From: Hypericibacter sp050729195
GTDB taxonomy: Bacteria > Pseudomonadota > Alphaproteobacteria > Dongiales > Dongiaceae
Direction: 5' to 3'
NCBI RefSeq assembly: GCF_050729195.1
Contig: NZ_JBOHKS010000265.1
Coordinates: forward strand, 1-22,774
Length of the DNA: 22,774 bases
This document shows, in pieces, positions 17,633 through 22,774 of the stretch. Under the pieces are notes generated by a model. The model was not told where the DNA came from, ran no database searches, and saw only the letters and a list, made by a program, of their open reading frames with translations. The stretch's first letter is position 1. Every line of letters begins with the position of its first letter. The position numbers and the translations under genes are program-made.

Positions 17633-18178
17633 CTAACCTTGCGATGCCGACAATTTGTAGGCGTCGATTCTTGCCTTGAGCTGGTTGTACTCGTCGCAGC
17701 TCACGCAGGCGTCCTGCAGCACGGTGAGCCGTTCTTCGGCGCCCGAGAGATTCTTCAAATCGAGCAGCAGCTCGCCGGCATATTCGTTGGCGATCAGATG
17801 CTGGGGTTTCATGCCGATGACCTTTTTGTAGTAGCTCATCGCCTTCCCCGGCTGGTTCTGCTTCTGATAGCAGTAGCCCAGCTGGGTGAGGGCATCCGCA
17901 TCGATCGGGTCCATCGCGATCAGCTTGTTGAGGATCAGCATCGCGCCGTTATAATCGCCGGACTGCATGCGCGCGAGCGCTTCGTCATATTGCTCGTTTC
18001 GCGGGGTCACGGTCTCGTTGAGGCTCGAGCCGAGCGAGCCGGTGTTCGGCTTCGCATAGGGATTCGACAGATTGAGACCGGGTGCGTTCGGGTCTTGCGC
18101 CTGGGCCGAGGGGGGCAGCAAAAGGCCGACGCCCAGCAGCAGGCCGGCGCAGGCGGCGAAGCGAACAGAGGCAAGCAT
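17633..18178 (-). CDS. Exported TPR protein with CxxC motif, most divergent of four tandem paralogues
   Basis: A 181-residue protein with a signal peptide (hydrophobic 5-22, probable cleavage after AQA at 27), a Pro/Asn/Ser-rich spacer to about 60, and two to three TPR-like helical repeats from about 63 to 150 (DADALTQLGYCYQKQNQPGK region). The C-terminal block EERLTVLQDACVSCDEYNQL carries C158 and C161. Compared with its three neighbours it has a longer spacer and lost the common KQQS end, so it probably duplicated earliest. The export signal has no lipobox, implying a soluble periplasmic protein. TPR proteins bind partners; no enzymatic role is visible. It is the last gene of the four-gene set, 32 nt after the previous one. 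Confidence 0.85.
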   Translation of the reverse strand: MLASVRFAACAGLLLGVGLLLPPSAQAQDPNAPGLNLSNPYAKPNTGSLGSSLNETVTPRNEQYDEALARMQSGDYNGAMLILNKLIAMDPIDADALTQLGYCYQKQNQPGKAMSYYKKVIGMKPQHLIANEYAGELLLDLKNLSGAEERLTVLQDACVSCDEYNQLKARIDAYKLSASQG

Positions 18179-18210
18179 CAGGTCACGCTCGATTCAAAGT
18201 GGCCAATGGC

Positions 18211-18711
18211 TCAACTCTGCTGCTTCGTCCTGTGGTCTGCAATCTTTTCCTTAAGTTCCGAATATTCCTCGCAATTTCCACAGGCTTTCTGCAGGACCGC
18301 GAGCCGTTCCTCGGCCTTGGGCAGATCCTTCATGGTGAGGTGGAGCTCGCCCAGATATTCGTTGGCGCCGACATGCCCGGGCTCGATGGCGAGGGCCTGG
18401 AGATAGTAGTTCAGGGCCCTCTGCTCACGGCCCAGCTCGCGGTGGCTGTAGCCCAGTTCGTTGAGCGCGTCGGTGTCGGCGGGGTTCTTCGCCACCAGCT
18501 TCTCCAGGATCGGAATGGCGTCGCGATAACGCTCCCGATCGATGAGGCCCTTGGCTGTGGCGTAGTCGTCCTGGACGATACTGGGCGTGGGCGAGGTCGC
18601 GGCTGAATGGTCGGTGTTCCCGCCGGCGGCCCCAGCCGTCATCGAGGCCAGGGCCGTGGCGGAAACGAGAACCGGGACCGCCAGGAAGGCCATGCGAGCA
18701 GATCCGCGCAT
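18211..18711 (-). CDS. Exported TPR protein with CxxC motif, tandem paralogue
   Basis: A 166-residue protein: signal peptide (about 1-29, ending AGA-A), Ser/Thr-rich spacer, then TPR units from about 49 to 140 including NPADTDALNELGYSHRELG and the second unit around GANEYLGELHL. C144 and C147 form the CGNC motif, followed by EEYSELKEKI. The body is close to the genes on its right, with substitutions spread along the chain. An internal Met at residue 7 is a possible alternative start, but it would shorten the basic n-region of the signal. The ribosome site is weak. Function unknown; periplasmic protein-protein interaction is the likely mode. Confidence 0.85.
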   Translation of the reverse strand: MRGSARMAFLAVPVLVSATALASMTAGAAGGNTDHSAATSPTPSIVQDDYATAKGLIDRERYRDAIPILEKLVAKNPADTDALNELGYSHRELGREQRALNYYLQALAIEPGHVGANEYLGELHLTMKDLPKAEERLAVLQKACGNCEEYSELKEKIADHRTKQQS

Positions 18712-18752
18712 CGGTTCACCGCTCTTTCGGCTTCGAGGGCGCGCTCCCCGGA

Positions 18753-18767
18753 GGGCGGCCCCCGCCC
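18753..18767 (-). promoter_or_regulatory. Compact intercistronic hairpin
   Basis: GGGCGG (18753-18758) pairs perfectly with CCGCCC (18762-18767) over a CCC loop, in the 73-nt gap between the second and third TPR genes. No U-run follows on the minus strand. It could modulate expression of the downstream paralogues or protect mRNA ends. Confidence 0.4.
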
Positions 18768-18784
18768 GGCCATGAGAGCCGGGA

Positions 18785-19303
18785 TCAGCTCTGCTGCTTC
18801 GCCTTGTAGTCGGCGATCTTCTCCTTGAGCTCGGTATATTCCTCGCAGCTGGTGCAGGCCTTCTGCAGCACGGCGAGGCGTTCCTCGGCGTGGGGCAGGT
18901 CCTTCATCTCGAGATAGAGCTCGCCCAGATATTCGTTGGCGCCGAGATGATTGGGCATGGTCGCGAGCGCTTTCTCGTAATAGCCCAGTGCCTTGTTCTG
19001 GTGGCCGAGCTTGCGATGGCTGAAGCCCAGCAAATTGAGGGCGTCGGCGTCGGCCGGATTCTCGGCGACCAGCTGATTGAGAAGCGGAATTGCCTCGTTA
19101 TATTGCTGGGCATCCACCAGTTTCTTGGCGGCTGCATATTGCTGCGCCGGGCTGGTGACGGTGGCGGTGCTGCTGCTGTAGGTGCTGGTGGTGCTCGATG
19201 TGCCGCTCGAACTGCCCGCGGCCCAAGCTGTGAGGGATGGCGTGGCGATGGCGAGGCCGAGAATCAGACCTGCGGCTGTCGTGGTGCGAAGGAGATTGGA
19301 CAT
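18785..19303 (-). CDS. Exported TPR protein with CxxC motif, tandem paralogue
   Basis: A 172-residue protein with a signal peptide (hydrophobic 9-27, cleavage after AWA at 28), a low-complexity Ser/Thr/Gly spacer (29-52), and TPR units from about 55 to 146. C150 and C153 form CTSC, followed by EEYTELKEKI and a KQQS end. Residues 117-146 are identical to residues 111-140 of the gene immediately upstream, and the DNA over the last 170 nt of both genes is nearly identical, so this pair arose by recent duplication or has been homogenised. CAGGAG lies shortly before the ATG. Periplasmic; partner unknown. Confidence 0.88.
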   Translation of the reverse strand: MSNLLRTTTAAGLILGLAIATPSLTAWAAGSSSGTSSTTSTYSSSTATVTSPAQQYAAAKKLVDAQQYNEAIPLLNQLVAENPADADALNLLGFSHRKLGHQNKALGYYEKALATMPNHLGANEYLGELYLEMKDLPHAEERLAVLQKACTSCEEYTELKEKIADYKAKQQS

Positions 19304-19335
19304 GGGATCATACTCCTGGATCGGTGGCGATCTGT

Positions 19336-19836
19336 TCAGCTCTGCTGCTTCGCTTTGTAGTCGGCGATCTTCTCCTTGAGCTCGGTATATTGCTCGCAGT
19401 TGTTGCAGACCTTCTCCAGAACGGCGAGCCGCTCTTCGGCGTGAGGCAGGTCCTTCATCTCGAGATAGAGCTCGCCCAGATATTCGTTGGCGCCGAGATG
19501 ATTGGGCTCGGTCGAGAGCGCCTTGAGATAGTAGGTCAGGGCCTTCTGCTCATGGCCCAGCTTGCGATGGCTGAAACCCAGCTCGTTGAGGGCGTCGGCA
19601 TCGGCCGGATTCTTGGCCACCAGCTGATCGAGGATCGGAATCGCATCCCGATATTTCCCCTCATCGACCAGTTTCTTCGCCGTCGCATAGTCTGCGGTGA
19701 CGGCGGGGGAACTGCTCGAGCTGTCGCTGGAGCTGCCCATCGCCCAGCTGGACGGCGCGGGCAGGGCCATGGCGAGGCCGACGGCGAGCCCGAGGGCGGG
19801 GCCAGCGATCAGCGCGATACGAGTGAATTTGAGCAT
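19336..19836 (-). CDS. Exported TPR protein with CxxC motif, first of four tandem paralogues
   Basis: A 166-residue protein: signal peptide (hydrophobic 7-25, probable cleavage near 32), a run of Ser/Asp in 35-43, TPR units from about 48 to 140 and C144/C147 in CNNC, followed by EQYTELKEKI and the KQQS end. AAGGGAG lies about 8 nt before the ATG. As the first gene after the 193-nt gap next to recX it should carry the promoter of the set. Together the four genes share fold, signal, CxxC and order, which suggests a dosage or specialisation advantage. The CxxC could be a thiol pair, a haem or metal ligand set, or a structural disulfide; nothing in sequence decides. Confidence 0.88.
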   Translation of the reverse strand: MLKFTRIALIAGPALGLAVGLAMALPAPSSWAMGSSSDSSSSSPAVTADYATAKKLVDEGKYRDAIPILDQLVAKNPADADALNELGFSHRKLGHEQKALTYYLKALSTEPNHLGANEYLGELYLEMKDLPHAEERLAVLEKVCNNCEQYTELKEKIADYKAKQQS

Positions 19837-19890
19837 GGATGTATCTCCCTTGTCGTGACGCGATCCAGTCGAGGTGGGGTGGGTTCGCGG

Positions 19891-19902
19891 CCATTATAAT
19901 GG
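19891..19902. promoter_or_regulatory. Perfect 12-bp palindrome with a TATAAT core
   Basis: CCATTATAATGG reads the same on both strands, 55 nt upstream of the first TPR gene. It contains TATAAT on each strand, a possible -10, but no matching -35 lies 16-18 nt away in either direction; the surroundings are very GC-rich. It could be a -10 element of an activator-dependent promoter, or a repressor site. Confidence 0.4.
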
Positions 19903-19974
19903 GGAAGCGAGGCGCGCGCGCGACGGAGCCCCTGTCTCACGGGCATGTGATGGCCGGTGATCGGGGGTGGAAAG

Positions 19975-20002
19975 CCCGATTTCTGTGACAGCCGTAATCG
20001 GG
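19975..20002 (-). terminator. Possible terminator-like stem after recX
   Basis: CCCGATT (19975-19981) pairs with AATCGGG (19996-20002) around a 14-nt loop. A shorter stem, CTATC-ctc-GATAG, lies at 20013-20025, next to the recX stop. On the minus strand the larger stem is followed only by CTTTCC, so any terminator is weak. Confidence 0.3.
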
Positions 20003-20029
20003 TTCGCGCAGGCTATCCTCGATAGGATG

Positions 20030-20686
20030 TCAATCTTGTGCCTCGGCCAGCGTCGCCAGCAGCGTGTCGGCCGAGTTCGCATCCAGCACGATCCGCGCCG
20101 TCCGGTGGTCGAAACCGGCTCTTGCCAGCGCCGCCAGCTCCTTGTTTGCCAGCGCCTTCAACTCCTCCCGGCTGCGCCGCTTCGGCGTCCGGAAGGGACC
20201 GAAGCGCCGCCGCTTGGCGAAGGCGACCGCGGCGCCCAGCTCGGACTGTGCCCGGCTCCCGGGCAACGCCTCCAGGGCGTTGCGGATCAGGGGCGAGGCC
20301 ACGCCGTCGGCGGACAGCTTGGCCTCGATCCAACGGCGCGAGCGGCCCTGCCGCGTCAGGCTCTCGGCCCGGGTCGAGGCATAGCGCCCGTCTTCGAGAA
20401 GGCCCTGGGCGGTCAGTCTGGCGATCACCTCGGCGATGGTCTTGCGCGCGACTTCGAGGGCGTCGCGATCGGCGGTGCGCCGCCGCACGCGGCGCTCCAG
20501 CACCCGGCGCAGCCGGGTGCTCGAGGCCGCATAGCGCGCGAGATAATCGAGCGCCGCCTCCTGCAGGGCCGCGGCCGTCATTGGCTCCGCCGTCGCGGCG
20601 GGCGCCTCGGATTCGGTGGAATCGCCGGGGGAGGACAAGGGCGTCTCGCGGGGGGCCGGAAGGGTAAAGCCCGCGCAGCATCGCAT
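20030..20686 (-). CDS. recX: RecX-family regulatory protein
   Basis: A 218-residue protein matching RecX, which binds RecA filaments and limits recombinase activity. The family pattern is visible: an N-terminal helical unit (ALDYLARYAASSTRLRRVL), then IARLTAQGLLEDGRYAS and RQGRSRRWIEAKL, a basic middle, and a third three-helix unit with HRTARIVLD near the end. Two starts are possible: ATG at 20686, used here, gives a 35-residue Ser/Pro/Glu-rich extension; ATG at 20581 (MTAAALQ) begins just before the first helix and has GGAG very close. Neither is decisive. recA is not in the window, as is common for alphaproteobacterial recX. Confidence 0.82.
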   Translation of the reverse strand: MRCCAGFTLPAPRETPLSSPGDSTESEAPAATAEPMTAAALQEAALDYLARYAASSTRLRRVLERRVRRRTADRDALEVARKTIAEVIARLTAQGLLEDGRYASTRAESLTRQGRSRRWIEAKLSADGVASPLIRNALEALPGSRAQSELGAAVAFAKRRRFGPFRTPKRRSREELKALANKELAALARAGFDHRTARIVLDANSADTLLATLAEAQD

Positions 20687-20705
20687 GGGACGGTGCCGGT
20701 GGCAG

Positions 20706-20760
20706 CAGGGCTTCTGGTGCCGGAATTACCCCTTTCAACACAGGGCTTTAGACAGGGCTT
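20706..20760. repeat. Three direct copies of CAGGGCTT in the recX/ABC-2 divergent gap
   Basis: CAGGGCTT occurs at 20706-20713, 20741-20748 and 20753-20760. The last two are 12 nt apart; the first is 35 nt away from the second. They lie in the 180-nt gap between the start of recX and the ABC-2 permease gene. I see no clear promoter in this gap. The copies could be regulator half-sites or chance in GC-rich DNA. Confidence 0.3.
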
Positions 20761-20866
20761 GCAGGTCGCCACCCATGCAGGAATGCCGGGGCGGTTCTGC
20801 GGCGTCGAGGCTTGCTCCAACGCGGGCCGGGGCCTACCTTCTCGCGCCCTCCATTGATCCTTGTCC

Positions 20867-21700
20867 ATGACCCCTCCCGCGACGTCATCCGCCTCTTCAT
20901 CCGCCCGCCCCGCCCCCGACGTCCGCCGCTTCGGCCCGGTCAATTGGGTCGGGCTCTGGACGCTCTATCTCAAGGAGGTGCGCCGCTTCGCGAAGGTGGC
21001 GACCCAGACCATCCTGGCGCCGCTGGTCACGACCCTGCTGTTCTTCGCGATCTTCACCCTGGCGCTGGGCCGTGCGGTGCAGAATGTCGGCGGTGTTTCC
21101 TTCGCGGAATTTCTCGGGCCCGGCCTGATCATGATGGCGATGGTGCAGAACGCCTTCGCCAACACCTCCTCCTCGCTGGTGATCGCCAAGATCCAGGGCA
21201 ACATCGTCGATCTGGTGATGCCGCCCTTGAGCCCGGCCGAGCTGACCTTCGCGCTGGCCGCGGGCGGGCTGACGCGCGGGATCGCGGTCGGCATCACGGT
21301 CGGGATCGTGATCGCGCTGCTGGTGCCGGTGCATATCCACGACCTCTTCTTCGTGCTGTTCCATGCCGTGGCGGCCTGCCTGATGCTGTCGCTGCTGGGC
21401 ATCCTCGGCGGGCTCTGGTCGGAGAAGTTCGACCATATCGCGGCCGTGACCAACTTCGTGATCACGCCGCTCTCCTTCCTCTCGGGCGCCTTCTATTCGG
21501 CCGAGCGGCTGCCGGGCGTCTGGCACACGGTCGCGCATTTCAATCCGTTCTTCTACATGATCGACGGATTCCGCTACGGCTTCATCGGTCATGCCGACGG
21601 GTCGCTGACCGCGGGCCTGATCGTGCTGACGCTCGCCAATGTCGGGCTCTATGCCCTGATCCACCGGCTGTTCTCGATCGGCTACAAGCTGCGGCCATGA
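20867..21700 (+). CDS. ABC-2 family transporter permease (first of a pair)
   Basis: A 277-residue membrane protein of the ABC-2 type (YadH/NodJ-like) with about six helices. The cytoplasmic N-terminus contains the family segment VNWVGLWTLYLKEVRRFAK before helix 1, a long loop with MPPLSPAEL, and the conserved TPLSFLSGAFYSAERLP followed by FNPFFYMIDGFRYG. These proteins form the channel of exporters for polysaccharides, lipids or drugs with a separate ATPase. I took the ATG at 20867; a TTG two codons earlier is in frame. The 3' end overlaps the next gene by 4 nt (ATGA), so the two subunits are coupled. No ATP-binding gene is adjacent in the window. Confidence 0.9.
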   Translation: MTPPATSSASSSARPAPDVRRFGPVNWVGLWTLYLKEVRRFAKVATQTILAPLVTTLLFFAIFTLALGRAVQNVGGVSFAEFLGPGLIMMAMVQNAFANTSSSLVIAKIQGNIVDLVMPPLSPAELTFALAAGGLTRGIAVGITVGIVIALLVPVHIHDLFFVLFHAVAACLMLSLLGILGGLWSEKFDHIAAVTNFVITPLSFLSGAFYSAERLPGVWHTVAHFNPFFYMIDGFRYGFIGHADGSLTAGLIVLTLANVGLYALIHRLFSIGYKLRP

Positions 21701-22515
21701 CCAAGCCGGCGGGCGTTCGGATCGCGGCGCCCCGGGCCCGGCATTTCGGCCGGGTCAATTGGCTCGGGCTCTGGTCGCTGCATCAGCGCGAGTTCGGCCG
21801 CTTCGCCAAGGGCTATATCGACAATCTGCTGGGGCCGGTCGTCACCAGCCTGCTGTTCTTCGCGGTGTTCCGGCTGGCGCTGAGCGGGCAGAGCTGGAAC
21901 GTCCCCGGCATCTCGCTCGCCGATTTCGTGGCGCCGGCGCTGATCATGATGGCCGTGGCCGAGCGCGCGCTTTCCTCGACCTCGGCCTCGATCCTCTATG
22001 ACAAGCATACCGGCGCGCTCTCCGACGTGCTGATGCCGCCCTTGTCGGCGCTGGAACGGGTGCTGGGCTATGCCTTCTCCGCCACCAGCTCCGGGCTCGT
22101 GATCGGCTTCGTGGTGGCGCTCTGCCTGGCGCCCTTCGCCCACTACGCCTTCACCGATCTGCCGGCGATCCTGCTCTTCGCTGTCGGCGGCGGGCTGCTG
22201 TTCGGCTTTCTGGGCGTGCTGGTGGGCATGTGGTCGACGCGCTGGGACCACTACACCGCGGCCCACACCTTCGTCTTCATCCCGACCTCCTTCTTCTCGG
22301 GCATGTTCCTGCCCGTGGCGGTGCTGCCGGAGATCGGGCAGAGGCTGGTGTCGCTCAATCCGTTCTATTACGCGCTCGACGGCGTGCGCGGCGGCCTGAC
22401 CGGCTGGCGCGAGAGCGATCCGATGCTGGGTGCTGTGGTGCTGATCGGCTGCAATCTGGTGGTCGGCGCCATCGTCTGGCGCCTCATGGCGCGCGGCTAT
22501 CGCGTCAAGCCGTAG
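21697..22515 (+). CDS. ABC-2 family transporter permease (second of a pair)
   Basis: A 272-residue paralogue of the preceding protein: VNWLGLWSLHQREFGRFAK matches its N-terminal segment, MPPLSALERV its loop, and TSFFSGMFLPVAVLP with LNPFYYALDGVRGG its C-terminal part. About six membrane helices. The ATG at 21697-21699 overlaps the upstream stop. Two unlike permeases together suggest a heterodimeric channel. The open frame can be extended upstream to 20812 but would run through the first permease gene out of frame, which is not credible. The gene ends 9 nt before the stop of the convergent kinase gene, leaving no room for a terminator between them. Confidence 0.9.
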   Translation: MTKPAGVRIAAPRARHFGRVNWLGLWSLHQREFGRFAKGYIDNLLGPVVTSLLFFAVFRLALSGQSWNVPGISLADFVAPALIMMAVAERALSSTSASILYDKHTGALSDVLMPPLSALERVLGYAFSATSSGLVIGFVVALCLAPFAHYAFTDLPAILLFAVGGGLLFGFLGVLVGMWSTRWDHYTAAHTFVFIPTSFFSGMFLPVAVLPEIGQRLVSLNPFYYALDGVRGGLTGWRESDPMLGAVVLIGCNLVVGAIVWRLMARGYRVKP

Positions 22516-22524
22516 CGCCCGGGC

Positions 22525-22774
22525 TCAGGGCTTCAACGCCCGGCCGCCCTTCTTCGCCTTCCTCACCATCCTGCGGATCGCCTTGGCGAGCTTGGGATCG
22601 CAGGGCGGCAGCTTCAGGTCGACGCCGTCGCTCAGGCCCTTGACGATGATCTCGAGCCCGCGGATCCGCGCCCACCATTTATGATCGCTGGCCACCAGGT
22701 TCCAGGGCGCGTGGCGGCTCGAGGTCTTCTCGAACATGGCGTCGGTGGCGATGGCATATTCGTCCCATCGGGAC
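22525..22774 (-). CDS. ppk2: Polyphosphate kinase 2 family protein, C-terminal part (runs off the right edge)
   Basis: The last 82 residues and stop of a minus-strand gene whose 5' end lies beyond the window. RWDEYAIATDAMFEKTS followed by HAPWNLVASDHKWWARI is the characteristic late motif of PPK2-type kinases, which move phosphate between polyphosphate and nucleoside mono- or diphosphates. The Walker motifs and lid that would show the subclass (AMP- or NDP-preferring) are outside the window. The C-terminus is basic (RRMVRKAKKGGR). An internal ATG at 22735-22737 is not the start, because the family motif continues upstream of it to the edge. Confidence 0.85.
   Translation of the reverse strand, partial: SRWDEYAIATDAMFEKTSSRHAPWNLVASDHKWWARIRGLEIIVKGLSDGVDLKLPPCDPKLAKAIRRMVRKAKKGGRALKP

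Noticed and set aside
19946..19995. TGTGA half-sites resembling CRP/FNR boxes near the TPR promoter region
   Set aside because: Tempting with an adenylate cyclase nearby, but neither copy has the second TCACA half at the correct spacing.
20812..21696. Upstream extension of the second ABC-2 permease into a 567-residue protein
   Set aside because: The added part is the first permease gene read out of frame; the ATG at 21697 with a 4-nt overlap is the natural start.

Overview
The window looks like chromosomal DNA from a high-GC alphaproteobacterium, most likely near the Rhodospirillales/Rhizobiales. This is inferred from codon use and gene content (a CyaC-like diheme adenylate cyclase, a DUF1289 protein, a divergent RecX). 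No 16S or other marker confirms it. I see no tRNA, rRNA, CRISPR, insertion sequence or phage gene.

Region 1 (about 1-13146) is a dedicated uptake-and-catabolism locus. Nine minus-strand genes run from 11896 down to 256: a CUT2-type (ribose-like) ABC permease, a periplasmic binding protein, a second permease fused to a strictosidine-synthase-like beta-propeller, a free-standing propeller paralogue, the double ABC ATPase, an acyl-CoA synthetase, a crotonase-fold protein, an MFE-2-like short-chain dehydrogenase and a thiolase. Several junctions overlap by 1-4 nt. A divergent AraC-family regulator starts at 12193, and the shared 296-nt gap holds a 21-bp-spaced direct repeat that could be its operator. 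The gene set suggests import of a small polar or lactone/glycoside-like compound, cytoplasmic processing by the propellers, CoA activation and thiolytic chain shortening. No acyl-CoA dehydrogenase is encoded, and the crotonase lacks both classical catalytic glutamates. The substrate is unknown. This is the best candidate in the window for an undescribed system.

Region 2 (13253-17554) holds a minus-strand operon (2,3-diaminopropionate ammonia-lyase, DUF1289 protein, EamA-type exporter) and, divergent from it, a membrane adenylate cyclase with a six-helix tetra-histidine (diheme b) anchor, a 2Fe-2S domain and a class III catalytic domain.

Region 3 (17633-19836) is a tandem array of four paralogous exported TPR proteins that share a C-terminal CxxC motif, expanded by duplication.

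Region 4 (20030-22774) has recX on the minus strand, a divergent pair of overlapping ABC-2 permeases with no ATPase in view, and the 3' end of a PPK2-family polyphosphate kinase running off the right edge.

G/C-rich palindromes with a shared core sit beside gene 3' ends at three places (about 132-214, 13207-13232, 17582-17603) and look like a dispersed intergenic repeat family.
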